From the NCBI GenBank assembly GCA_003168375.1, contig PMSI01000003.1, positions 868,001 to 932,000 of the forward strand: DNA of 64,000 bases, given 5' to 3'. Both the position numbers and the translations under genes were made by a program. This document shows, piece after piece, positions 25,890 to 35,931 of this stretch. The notes beneath the pieces were generated by a model. That model saw only the letters and a list, made by a program, of their open reading frames with translations. It was not told the DNA's origin and ran no database searches. How positions within the stretch are numbered: position 1 is the stretch's first letter; every line of letters starts with the position of its first letter. The stretch is from Vulcanimicrobiota bacterium (GTDB lineage Bacteria; Vulcanimicrobiota; Vulcanimicrobiia; Vulcanimicrobiales; Vulcanimicrobiaceae).

Positions 25890-28800
25890 TTAATGGACCG
25901 ACACGGTCGCATTGCCGTCGGAGCAATTCGTGGCGGCGCTGCTGCTGCAAACGCGTACCTGGAACGTGTCGCTCACCGTGCCGGGGTTCAAGCCGACCGA
26001 AATCTGCCCCGAGCTGAGCACGGAAGGTGTCGCGTTCGAGGTGTGCCAGGCGTTGGCGCCAGCGCCCTGAGTGTACTTGAACTGCACGATGTCACCGGAC
26101 GCAAACGAGTTGCCAAAGATGGTCAGTGTTTGCGTTTGGCCGTTCGCCGTCATCGACGTGGGCGAGAGCGACGAAACGCTCGGCGTCACCACCGCTGGAC
26201 TGACCGTCACGGTCGCGTTGCCGTCAGAGCAATTCGTGGCGGCGCTGCTGCTGCAAACGCGTACCTGGAACGTGTCGCTCACCGCGCCGGGGTTCAAGCC
26301 GACCGAGATCTGCCCCGAGCTGAGCACGGAGGGCGTCGCGTTCGAGGTGTGCCAGGCGTTGGCGCCAGCGCCCTGAGTGTACTTGAACTGCACGATGTCA
26401 CCGGACGCAAACGAGTTGCCAAAGATGGTCAGTGTTTGCGTTTGGCCGTTCGCCGTCATCGACGTCGGCGAGAGCGACGAGACGCTTGGTGTCGCGACCA
26501 CCGGACTCACCGACACGGTCGCGTTTCCGTCAGAGCAATTCGTCGCCGCACTGTTGCTGCACACGCGGACCTGGAACGTGTCTGTCACCGTGCCCGGGTT
26601 CAAGCCGACCGAAATCTGCCCCGAGCTGAGCACGGAGGGTGTCGCGTTCGAGGTGTTCCACGAGTTCGCACCGGCGCCCTGAGTGTACTTGTACTGCACG
26701 ATATCGCCGGATGCAAACGAGCTACCGAAGATCGTCAACGTTTGAGTCTGGCCATTCGCCGTCATCGACGTCGGCGAGAGCGACGAGACGCTCGGCGTCA
26801 CCGCCGCTGGACTGACCGATACGGTCGCGTTGCCGTCAGAGCAATTCGTCGCCGCGCTGCTGCTGCACACGCGGACCTGGAACGTGTCGCTCACCGTGCC
26901 TGGGTTCAAGCCGACCGAGATCTGCCCCGAGCTGAGGACGGACGGTGTCGCGTTCGAGGTGTTCCAGGAGTTCGCGCCGGCGCCCTGAGTAAACTTGTAC
27001 TGCACGATGTCGCCGGACGCGAACGAGCTCCCGTAGATCGTGAGCGTCTGCGTTTGACCGTTCGCGAGCATCGAAGTGGGTGAGATAGACGAAACCGTCG
27101 GAAGAAAATCCGGTGGGATGACGAGGACAGAAGCGGCACCGTCGGAGCAGTTCGTTGCGGCGCTGCTGCTACAAACCCGCACGTTGATATTGTCCGATAC
27201 CGTCCCTGGGTTCAATCCGACCGAAATCTGATTTGGGCTGTTGATTTGGGGCGTTGCATTCGATGTGTTCCAAACATTCGCCCCTGCACCTTGGCCCCAT
27301 TTGAACTGCACGATGTCGCCCGCGGCGAACGAGCTGCCGTTTATCGTGAGGGTCTGTTGCTGGCCATTGGCGAACATCTGCGTCGGCGACACTGATGACA
27401 CGGTCGGCGAGCCGCCGCCGCCCGACGTCGTGACCACGACATTCTTGCTCCCGTCAGAGCAGCTCGTCGAGGTACTGTCGGTGCAGATGCGTACAAAGAT
27501 CGTATCACTGACCGTACCGGGGTTCATGGACACCGTGATCTGCGAAGCGTTGACCACGTTCGGCGTGGCATTCGACAGATGCCAACTTCCCGCACCTAAG
27601 CCTTGACCCCATTCGAACTCTACAACGTCGCCGGCGGCGAACGAGTTGCCGTTGATGGTCAGGACCTGTGCTTGACCGTTTGCATTCACCGACGACGGCG
27701 AAACGGACGAGACGGTCGGCACACCCGACGATGGCGCAGAAACGACGACGTTGACCAACCCGTCGGAACACGCCGTTGCTGCGCCGTTGCTGCATACGCG
27801 TACGTCGATCACGTCCGACACATTGCCGGGGTTCATCGAGACCGCGATCTGATTAGGATTGTTCACGGTCGGCATAGCGTTTGACGGATTCCACGTGTTC
27901 GCGCCGAGTCCCTGACCCCACTTGAATTGCACCACGTCGCCAGCCGCGAACGAATTACCGGAGATCACGAGCGTCTGCGCTTGACCGTTGGCCGTCATCG
28001 ACGTCGGTGACAGCGAAGAGACGAGCGGGGTCGGGTTCGGACCCACTATCGTATTAGTTCCGGCTTGATGAAGCCATGCAGTAATTCCGTACGGGCGTCC
28101 CGTGACAACTCCATTTTCGACACTAAGCATATTGACGCCCGTCGAACTGTTGTTCTGCTCCATCACATAGATCGTTCCCTTGCCGATTGAGGGGATCGAT
28201 GCGCCGGTCACGACCGATGTATGCCCATAATTGCACTTTGGAACGACCACGTCGCAATTCGGGACCTTGGTCGATGACACCGAATTGCCGTCACCGTACT
28301 GGATGATATCCCCCGGTACTGGAAGCGGACCCATACCGTTGTTCGGAATCTTCGCAAGAACCGGTCCGCGATAGTTGGTCGCGATGTCGAAGCCGTCCGC
28401 GCCGTACACCGGGATACGATATGCGATATACATGAAGCGCATGCTCAGCTCGACGCATTCCCACTCCAACGCTTGATTTGGTGAATTGCCAAATCCCGTG
28501 AACGTGACCGACAGGTCCTTCTGAATCTTGTCTAGCGGTAGCGGCCCACATGCGCGGACCCCGAGGTACACAGCGCCTGGGTCTGGCAACGGTTTAGAAT
28601 TACTGTTGTGGAAGGAGTCGCATAGGTGACTCACTCCGGCAGAGTCGTTCCACCATGGTGGTGCCGGTAATGATGCTCCACCCCCGAAGCCTCCGGTACT
28701 TACAGACCCTTTATAAATGCCCCCGGCGACCCCGATGGCGTAAACAGTCGACGCGGAATTTGAGGATAAGCTGACTGCCGCACCCGGCTGGACTGTCCAC

Positions 28801-29648
28801 GTCGTCGAAGACAAATCGTAATAATAGATTGGATAGCTTCCGTCAGCGTTCTGGAGGTATCCGAGCGCAAAGATACCCCCGATGATCGTAGGTGCCACTT
28901 CGATCGCCGCGCCCGGAACTTGAACGAACCCTGTGCTGGGCGAATAGTAAAAGATTGAATTGCCGGCATTCACGACCCAAATGCCGCCCGGCGAAAGGCC
29001 GCCCGTATATGACCCAGTGTCCCAGGACGCAGCAACTCGTACCGCCGCCCCGGGCATCTGCGTCCAGGCTCCGCCAGCAAAACGCCAGATTCCCCGGCCG
29101 TACGGGTTGCCGCCCTGATTCGAGATGACATAAACCGAGCCGTCTGCGCCAACGGAAATATCGCTCGCACCACCCGCGATACCGTTCCACGTTGTCCCGT
29201 CGAATGAATAGATGCTGCCTGCGGAGTTAACGACCCAAGGCGTTCCGTCGGGTCCCACGGCGATGCGCATCGCGGCGCCGGGTACGTTCGTCCACGTCCC
29301 ATTCGCGTAGTGCCAGATCGATCGGTCCGGTCCCGACCCGAGGCTCGAGAGCACCCAAACGGATCCATCGGGGCTCGTGGCTGCGACGATTGCGCCCCCG
29401 GGAAGTTGAGACCAACCAACGGGTGCGATTGCGCTCCTCGTCGAGCGGAACGACGTCATCACGGACGACGGCAAACGCTCGGTCTTCACCATCGCCGGCG
29501 GCCGAATCGATCCCGGCGAAACCGACATGGCGGTGGGAACAGCCACACGCGTTGAAGGCATGATATGGCTCGCGCGACCACCGCAACCGGCTGCAATAAG
29601 CAAAAGTCCGAGGCTGATACCTCGAAAAAGCGATACCGTCGCTTGCAT
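25890..29648 (-). CDS. Giant lipoprotein: tectonin-like propeller, CHAP domain and seven TIG repeats
   Basis: 1252-aa exported protein. A lipoprotein signal ends LLLIAAGCGGRASH. Residues 75-330 hold WxQxPGAA-type repeats (WSQLPGGAIVAATSPDGSVW), a tectonin-like beta-propeller. Residues ~335-545 form a CHAP-type amidase: the nucleophile Cys is in LEWECVELSMRF, then PVPGDIIQYG, GHTSVVTG (catalytic His) and VMEQNNS (Glu/Asn). Seven ~102-aa IPT/TIG repeats complete the protein, each with two cysteines (RVCSSSAATNCSDG). A surface peptidoglycan amidase or adhesin is likely. The N-terminal two thirds are lower in GC than the neighbours. GGGGGG lies 8 nt before the ATG. Confidence 0.8.
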   Translation of the reverse strand: MQATVSLFRGISLGLLLIAAGCGGRASHIMPSTRVAVPTAMSVSPGSIRPPAMVKTERLPSSVMTSFRSTRSAIAPVGWSQLPGGAIVAATSPDGSVWVLSSLGSGPDRSIWHYANGTWTNVPGAAMRIAVGPDGTPWVVNSAGSIYSFDGTTWNGIAGGASDISVGADGSVYVISNQGGNPYGRGIWRFAGGAWTQMPGAAVRVAASWDTGSYTGGLSPGGIWVVNAGNSIFYYSPSTGFVQVPGAAIEVAPTIIGGIFALGYLQNADGSYPIYYYDLSSTTWTVQPGAAVSLSSNSASTVYAIGVAGGIYKGSVSTGGFGGGASLPAPPWWNDSAGVSHLCDSFHNSNSKPLPDPGAVYLGVRACGPLPLDKIQKDLSVTFTGFGNSPNQALEWECVELSMRFMYIAYRIPVYGADGFDIATNYRGPVLAKIPNNGMGPLPVPGDIIQYGDGNSVSSTKVPNCDVVVPKCNYGHTSVVTGASIPSIGKGTIYVMEQNNSSTGVNMLSVENGVVTGRPYGITAWLHQAGTNTIVGPNPTPLVSSLSPTSMTANGQAQTLVISGNSFAAGDVVQFKWGQGLGANTWNPSNAMPTVNNPNQIAVSMNPGNVSDVIDVRVCSNGAATACSDGLVNVVVSAPSSGVPTVSSVSPSSVNANGQAQVLTINGNSFAAGDVVEFEWGQGLGAGSWHLSNATPNVVNASQITVSMNPGTVSDTIFVRICTDSTSTSCSDGSKNVVVTTSGGGGSPTVSSVSPTQMFANGQQQTLTINGSSFAAGDIVQFKWGQGAGANVWNTSNATPQINSPNQISVGLNPGTVSDNINVRVCSSSAATNCSDGAASVLVIPPDFLPTVSSISPTSMLANGQTQTLTIYGSSFASGDIVQYKFTQGAGANSWNTSNATPSVLSSGQISVGLNPGTVSDTFQVRVCSSSAATNCSDGNATVSVSPAAVTPSVSSLSPTSMTANGQTQTLTIFGSSFASGDIVQYKYTQGAGANSWNTSNATPSVLSSGQISVGLNPGTVTDTFQVRVCSNSAATNCSDGNATVSVSPVVATPSVSSLSPTSMTANGQTQTLTIFGNSFASGDIVQFKYTQGAGANAWHTSNATPSVLSSGQISVGLNPGAVSDTFQVRVCSSSAATNCSDGNATVTVSPAVVTPSVSSLSPTSMTANGQTQTLTIFGNSFASGDIVQFKYTQGAGANAWHTSNATPSVLSSGQISVGLNPGTVSDTFQVRVCSSSAATNCSDGNATVSVH
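25893..28045 (-). repeat. Seven ~306-bp tandem repeats encoding TIG domains
   Basis: The 3' part of the lipoprotein gene is seven in-frame units of about 306 bp. The last three units in reading order (plus-strand 25893-26800) are nearly identical at DNA level, while the first three are diverged, indicating recent homogenisation or expansion at the 3' end. Confidence 0.85.
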
Positions 29649-29895
29649 TTGCTAGCCCCCCGCTGCGTTGCCACCCCGAATCGGAAAGGCTCCGACCCGC
29701 GCTTGGTCAGTTCGGCCGAGTCAAGCTGGCACCTCCGGTCATATTATGACTTCGCAAGGAAAAAGCGATTTCTTAACCGTCCGTCGTGGTTACCATCTAA
29801 ACGGACTGTGCAGATTTCGTGACGCCACGACGAACGGTCGGCTCTATTGAACTAACTGTCGTCGAGGAATGACGCGTGACGTCGCAACAATCGGG
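29649..29895. promoter_or_regulatory. AT-richer intergenic region upstream of the giant lipoprotein
   Basis: This 247-nt gap contains an AT-rich patch around 29740-29800 (including TAATAT on the minus strand near 29752) that probably holds the lipoprotein promoter. No good -35/-10 pair with standard spacing was found and no gene is visible. Confidence 0.3.
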
Positions 29896-30321
29896 CTAGC
29901 GTTTTAGGACGCGGGCGAGTTTGTCGAACAGGCCTTCGATCGCACGCTCGTGCTGTTCTTCGAGCCGCCGCCACAGCAGCCGCCCCTGCACGTCGTCGAG
30001 CGTCGCGGTCAGCCGGTGCCGCACCGTCACCTTGCGTCCGTCGACGTCGAGCGAGAAGCCGTGCGTGCCGTCGACACCTTCGGTGTCGATCCGCCATACG
30101 ATGCGCTTCTCGGGCTCCACGTCGGCCAGCACCGCGTGCAGGCCCCCGTGCCACTCCTCCGTCGTGCCGGGCGTCAGCGGTCCCGGGCTGCGTATGAACG
30201 GCTGCGAGGCGAACGGCCAGATGCGATCCTGCGACGTGCCGAGCTCGGTGAGCAACTCGTAGATCCGTCGCGCGGTTCCGTTGAAAGTCCGTTCGTACAT
30301 CACGTCGATCGGCGTCGGCAT
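29896..30321 (-). CDS. SRPBCC (START-like) family protein
   Basis: 141-aa protein with a likely SRPBCC helix-grip fold: an N-terminal strand and helix (MYERTFNGTARRIYELLTEL), then WPFASQPFIRSPG and WHGGLHAVLADVEPEKRIVW, ending in a long amphipathic helix (LEEQHERAIEGLFDKLARVL). Members bind lipids or hydrophobic ligands; the specific ligand is unknown. I start at ATG 30321, because a TTG seven codons earlier lies in the rpsJ terminator. It lies after that terminator, so it needs its own promoter or read-through. Confidence 0.65.
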   Translation of the reverse strand: MPTPIDVMYERTFNGTARRIYELLTELGTSQDRIWPFASQPFIRSPGPLTPGTTEEWHGGLHAVLADVEPEKRIVWRIDTEGVDGTHGFSLDVDGRKVTVRHRLTATLDDVQGRLLWRRLEEQHERAIEGLFDKLARVLKR

Positions 30322-30340
30322 TTCCGGTGCTTTCCCCGGC

Positions 30341-30368
30341 AAAAGAAAAACCCCGGCTTTCGCCAGGG
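30341..30368 (-). terminator. Intrinsic terminator of the rpsL-rpsJ operon
   Basis: Read on the minus strand, CCCTGGC pairs with GCCGGGG across a GAAA tetraloop (7 bp with one G-T wobble), followed directly by TTTTTCTTTT. It begins 25 nt after the rpsJ stop. This is a textbook Rho-independent terminator, so rpsJ ends the str transcript and does not read into rplC. Confidence 0.9.
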
Positions 30369-30392
30369 TCTTCTGTCAGGGTGACGTTGCCT

Positions 30393-30701
<309 letters not shown>

Positions 30702-30720
30702 ATCTTCGTTTCTCTCGTGG

Positions 30721-31923
<1,203 letters not shown>

Positions 31924-31961
31924 GATGCCTTGTTTTCTGGTCCTTTAGCTGCGTGTTGTGA

Positions 31962-34070
31962 CTAAGCGGTGGCGAGTTTCTTGCCTTGCGCCTTGGCGAC
32001 GATCTCTTCTTCGACCGACTTGGGCGCTTTCTCGTAGCGGGCGAATTCCATCGTGTAGGTGGCGCGGCCCTGGGTCGCGCTGCGAAGGTCGGTTGCGTAC
32101 CCGAACATCTCGCTCAGCGGAATGTTCGCCTTGATCACGACCGCCCCGCCGATCGCCTCGTCCTGCGATTGGATCTGGCCGCGACGGCGCATGAGGTCAC
32201 CGTTGACCGCGCCCATGTAGTCGCGCGGTGCGGTGACTTCGACGCCCATGATCGGTTCTAGGAGAATCGGTCCCGCCGCACGGTTCGCCTCTTTGAACGC
32301 CATCGAGCCGGCGATCTTGAAGGCCATTTCGCTGGAGTCGACGTCGTGGTACGAACCGTCGAACGCCGTCACCTTGAAGTCGAGGACGGGGTAGCCCGCG
32401 AGCACGCCGGACTCGGCAGCCTCGCGAATCCCTTCCTGAACCGGCTTCTGGTACTCTTTGGGGACGGCGCCGCCGACGATGGCCCACACGAAGACATAGC
32501 CCGTGTTCGGCGCGCCTGGTTCGAGGCGGATCCAGACGTCGCCGTACTGGCCCTTACCGCCGGTCTGCCGGATGAACTTGCCCTGTTTTTCGACCTTCTT
32601 CGTGATCGCTTCTTTGTACGCGACTTGCGGCTTGCCGACGTTCGCTTCGACCTTGAACTCCCGTTTGAGGCGGTCGAGGATGATCTCCAGATGGAGCTCG
32701 CCCATCCCGGCGATGATCGTCTGCTGGGTCTCCTCGTCGGTCCGCATACGGAACGTCGGGTCTTCTTGTGCGAGACGTGTCAGCGCGATGCCCAGCTTGT
32801 CCTGATCGCCCTTGGTCTTCGGCTCGATCGCCTGCGAGATCACCGGCTCCGGGAACACGATGTTCTCGAGCAGGATCGGGTGCTTCTCGTCGCAGAGCGT
32901 GTCACCGGTGCGCGTGTCGGAGAGGCCGACCGCCGCCGCGATGTCGCCCGCGCCGATCGCGTCGATATCTTCGCGATGGTTCGCATGCATCCGCAGGATA
33001 CGCCCGATGCGCTCCTTGCGGCCGCTGCGCGCGTTGTACACGTACGAGCCCTTTTCGAGCACGCCGGAGTACACGCGGAAGTACGTCAGGTTGCCGTACG
33101 GATCGGTCGCGATCTTGAACGCCAGCGCGGAGAAGTACTCCTCGTCGCGCGGCTGGCGCGTCATGTCGGAGTCGTCCTTCGGATCCTTGCCGGTGATCGG
33201 CTTCGCGTCGATCGGCGATGGCAGGAAGTCGACGACGGCGTCGAGCAGCGGCTGCACGCCCTTGTTCTTGAACGCCGATCCGCAGAGCATCGGCAGGACC
33301 TTGCCCTGGATCGTCGCCTTGCGCAGAGCCGCGTGGAGGCGGTCGACTGGGATCTCCTGGCCGTCGAAGAACATCTCGAGCAGCGCATCGTCCTGTTCGG
33401 CGATCGCCTCGATCAGCGCCCGGCGCCATTCCTGCGCGGTCGTAAACAGCTCGCCGTCGGCCGCGGTGACCGGCGTCCTGTCGGACATCGAACCGAGGTC
33501 GTCCGTGTAGATGATCTTGCTCATCGTGAACAGGTCGACGACGCCCAGGAAGTCGGCCTCGGCGCCGATCGGAACTTGGATCGGGGTCGCCGGCGCGCCG
33601 AGGCGCGCGCGGATCTGCTTGACGCAGTTGAAGAAGTCCGCGCCGACGCGGTCCATCTTGTTGACGAAGATGACGCGCGGAACGGCGTACTTGTTGGCCT
33701 GGCGCCAGACCGTTTCGGACTGCGGCTGCACCGCGGCGACGGAATCGAAGAGCGCGACCAAGCCGTCGAGGACGCGCAGCGAGCGCTCCACCTCGACGGT
33801 GAAGTCCACGTGGCCTGGCGTATCGATAATGTTGATACGCGTCTCGCGCCAGGTGCAGGCGGTCGCAGCGGACGTGATCGTGATCCCGCGCTCCTGCTCC
33901 TGAACCATCCAGTCCATGGTAGCGGCGCCGTCGTGGACCTCGCCGATCTTGTGCGTGCGGCCGGTATAGAAAAGAATCCGCTCTGTCGCCGTCGTCTTGC
34001 CGGCGTCGATGTGAGCAGCGATCCCGATATTGCGGGTTCGTTCGAGCGGATATTCGCGCTTGAGAGGCAT
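31962..34070 (-). CDS. fusA: Elongation factor G
   Basis: Translocation GTPase. The 702-aa protein has the P-loop [20 protein letters not shown], the G3 region [20 protein letters not shown] and G4 NKMDRVG. Domains II-V follow in order; [20 protein letters not shown] marks domain V. Length and order are normal. It lies 21 nt downstream of rpsG in the str-operon order. Confidence 0.98.
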   Translation of the reverse strand: MPLKREYPLERTRNIGIAAHIDAGKTTATERILFYTGRTHKIGEVHDGAATMDWMVQEQERGITITSAATACTWRETRINIIDTPGHVDFTVEVERSLRVLDGLVALFDSVAAVQPQSETVWRQANKYAVPRVIFVNKMDRVGADFFNCVKQIRARLGAPATPIQVPIGAEADFLGVVDLFTMSKIIYTDDLGSMSDRTPVTAADGELFTTAQEWRRALIEAIAEQDDALLEMFFDGQEIPVDRLHAALRKATIQGKVLPMLCGSAFKNKGVQPLLDAVVDFLPSPIDAKPITGKDPKDDSDMTRQPRDEEYFSALAFKIATDPYGNLTYFRVYSGVLEKGSYVYNARSGRKERIGRILRMHANHREDIDAIGAGDIAAAVGLSDTRTGDTLCDEKHPILLENIVFPEPVISQAIEPKTKGDQDKLGIALTRLAQEDPTFRMRTDEETQQTIIAGMGELHLEIILDRLKREFKVEANVGKPQVAYKEAITKKVEKQGKFIRQTGGKGQYGDVWIRLEPGAPNTGYVFVWAIVGGAVPKEYQKPVQEGIREAAESGVLAGYPVLDFKVTAFDGSYHDVDSSEMAFKIAGSMAFKEANRAAGPILLEPIMGVEVTAPRDYMGAVNGDLMRRRGQIQSQDEAIGGAVVIKANIPLSEMFGYATDLRSATQGRATYTMEFARYEKAPKSVEEEIVAKAQGKKLATA

Positions 34071-34091
34071 GATGCTAAGAGAGGGTGCCCA

Positions 34092-34562
34092 TCACCAACG
34101 GTAGTGGGCGAAGGCCTTGTTGGCTTCAGCCATCTTGTGCGTGTCCTCGCGCTTTTTGATCGACGCGCCCTGGTTGTTGGAAGCGTCCATCAGCTCGTTC
34201 GCGAGCTTCTCGGTCATCGACTTGCCGGGGCGCGAGCGTGCGAACGTGATCAGCCAGCGCATCGCCATCGCTTGACGGCGGTCCGGACGGACCTCCATCG
34301 GCACCTGGTACGTCGCGCCGCCGACGCGTCGCGGACGAACCTCGACGAGCGGCATCGCGTTGCCGAGCGCCTGCGTGAAGATATCCATCGGATCGCGGCC
34401 GGTCTTGGTCGCGATCAGCTCGAGCGCATCATAGGTGATCAGCTCGGCGACAGACTTCTTGCCGCGCAGCATCACCTTATTGATGAAGCGCGCGAGCACT
34501 TTCGAGCCGAACTTGGGATCGGGCAGAATCGGTCGTTTGGGGACGGGGCCTTTACGCGGCAT
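34092..34562 (-). CDS. rpsG: 30S ribosomal protein S7
   Basis: S7 nucleates assembly of the 30S head. The 156-aa product begins [20 protein letters not shown] and contains [20 protein letters not shown] and the C-terminal [20 protein letters not shown]. Length is typical. It is 15 nt after rpsL. Confidence 0.98.
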   Translation of the reverse strand: MPRKGPVPKRPILPDPKFGSKVLARFINKVMLRGKKSVAELITYDALELIATKTGRDPMDIFTQALGNAMPLVEVRPRRVGGATYQVPMEVRPDRRQAMAMRWLITFARSRPGKSMTEKLANELMDASNNQGASIKKREDTHKMAEANKAFAHYRW

Positions 34563-34577
34563 GAGAAACGCGGTTCC

Positions 34578-35021
34578 TTACTTCTTCTTCGTAGCGCGCT
34601 TGGCGCCGTACTTCGAGCGGCCTTGCTTGCGGTTCGCGGCGCCCGAGGTGTCGAGCGTTCCGCGGATGATGTGATAGCGCACGCCCGGGAGATCTTTGAC
34701 GCGCCCGCCGCGGATCAGAACCACCGAGTGCTCCTGAAGATTGTGGCCGATCCCCGGGATGTAGGCCGTGACCTCTTCGCCGTTGGTCAGGCGCACGCGC
34801 GCGACCTTACGGAGCGCCGAGTTCGGCTTCTTCGGGGTGATCGTCTTCACTTGAGTGCACACGCCGCGGCGCTGCGGGTTTCCCGCGACCTCGAAGGTCC
34901 GGTTGGGCAGGTCGGGGTGGCCCGGCTTGGGTCCGGTCGAAACGACGCGGAAAGCCGGGGTCTTCACCTTTTTCTGCTGTTTCTCGCGGCCCTTACGGAC
35001 CAGCTGGGAGATCGTCGGCAC
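34578..35021 (-). CDS. rpsL: 30S ribosomal protein S12 with an internal insertion
   Basis: S12 controls decoding accuracy at the A site. The 147-aa protein begins [20 protein letters not shown] and has the core [20 protein letters not shown] (including the lysine tied to streptomycin resistance) and [20 protein letters not shown]. Between the N-terminus and RRGVCTQ lies a longer segment ([20 protein letters not shown]) than in the 124-aa E. coli protein; Bacillus has a shorter insertion at the same place. The start is GTG at 35021 with GGAG 7 nt upstream. It is the first gene of the str operon. Confidence 0.97.
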   Translation of the reverse strand: MPTISQLVRKGREKQQKKVKTPAFRVVSTGPKPGHPDLPNRTFEVAGNPQRRGVCTQVKTITPKKPNSALRKVARVRLTNGEEVTAYIPGIGHNLQEHSVVLIRGGRVKDLPGVRYHIIRGTLDTSGAANRKQGRSKYGAKRATKKK

Positions 35022-35082
35022 TCAGTACTCCGGAACGCACACGAAAGCGGCCGAACCACGGCGGTCCGGCCGGAACCTCCGA

Positions 35083-35111
35083 AGCATACCACCTCCCGTG
35101 GAGAGCGTCAA
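35083..35111 (-). promoter_or_regulatory. Sigma70-type promoter of the rpsL operon
   Basis: TTGACG (complement of 35106-35111) and TATGCT (complement of 35083-35088) are separated by 17 nt on the minus strand. The start would fall near 35076, about 55 nt before the rpsL GTG. It has the same -35 as the rplC promoter. Confidence 0.8.
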
Positions 35112-35144
35112 CGCGGAAGCAGCCCGCCCGGGGCCACCCCCTTG

Positions 35145-35166
35145 TCATCCTGAGCTTGTCGAAAGG
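35145..35166 (+). repeat. Dispersed element upstream of the rpsL promoter
   Basis: A fourth copy of the TCATCCTGAGCTTGTC element, here with one extra A near its end (GAAAGG), so 22 nt. It lies between the rpsL promoter and the end of the downstream SDR gene, in the same orientation as the other copies. Confidence 0.8.
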
Positions 35167-35197
35167 TTGCCGAGGGATCAGCCTAAGCAAGCGCCTT

Positions 35198-35929
35198 TCA
35201 GACGAGGCCGACGCCGACGGAGCGTCCACCGTCGATCAGCAGCGTCTGGCCGCTGACGTAGCTCGATTCGTCGCTCGCGAAGAAGGTCGCGACGGCGGCG
35301 ATCTCTTCGGGCTGTCCGATGCGGCCGAGCGGGATCGCGCTCACCGCCTTGTCGCGGACTCGGTCGGGGACGACGTCGGTCATCGGCGTTTCGATGAAGC
35401 CCGGCGCGAGCGCGTTCACACGGATACGCCGCTTCCCGAGTTCGAGCGCGAGCGTGCGAGCGAGCGAGACGACGCCGCCCTTCGACGCGGAGTAGTTCGC
35501 CTGACCGATGTTTCCGAGCCACGAGCGCGACGAGGTGAGCACGATCGAGCCGCCATCCTCCATCTCGCGCGCGACGGCCTGGGCGACGATGAACGAGCCG
35601 GTGAGATTGACGCGGATGACGTCGTCCCATTGCTGCAGCGTCATCTTGCTCGCGAGCGCGTCCTTGGTGATCCCGGCGAAGTGCGCCAGAACATCGATCT
35701 TGCCGAAGCGCTCTTTGGCCTGCGCGACGGCACTCTCGACGCTGGCCTGGTCGGCGACGTCGCAGGCGATCCCGAGCCCGCCCGCCGGCGCTTCGGGCGC
35801 TTTCAGATCGAGCGCGACGACGTGCGCTCCTTCGTCCGCGAAACGGCGTGCCGTCGCGCGCCCGATCCCGCTCGCCGCCCCGGTCACGATCGCGACGCGG
35901 CCGTCGAGGCAGCCTCCCTTGGTTGTCAT
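35198..35929 (-). CDS. Short-chain dehydrogenase/reductase, FabG-like
   Basis: 243-aa classical SDR. TGAASGIGRATARRFADEGA is the TGxxxGIG cofactor motif, HFAGITKDAL the NAG-like motif, and SSRSWLGNIGQANYSASKGG gives the catalytic Ser, Tyr and Lys. The C-terminus ALAPGFIETPMTDVVP is typical of 3-oxoacyl-ACP reductases. AGGAG is spaced 7 nt from the ATG at 35929, better than from the one at 35935. It follows the MFS exporter gene almost directly, so the two form an operon; whether it acts in fatty-acid or secondary metabolism is open. Confidence 0.85.
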   Translation of the reverse strand: MTTKGGCLDGRVAIVTGAASGIGRATARRFADEGAHVVALDLKAPEAPAGGLGIACDVADQASVESAVAQAKERFGKIDVLAHFAGITKDALASKMTLQQWDDVIRVNLTGSFIVAQAVAREMEDGGSIVLTSSRSWLGNIGQANYSASKGGVVSLARTLALELGKRRIRVNALAPGFIETPMTDVVPDRVRDKAVSAIPLGRIGQPEEIAAVATFFASDESSYVSGQTLLIDGGRSVGVGLV

Positions 35930-35931
35930 GG

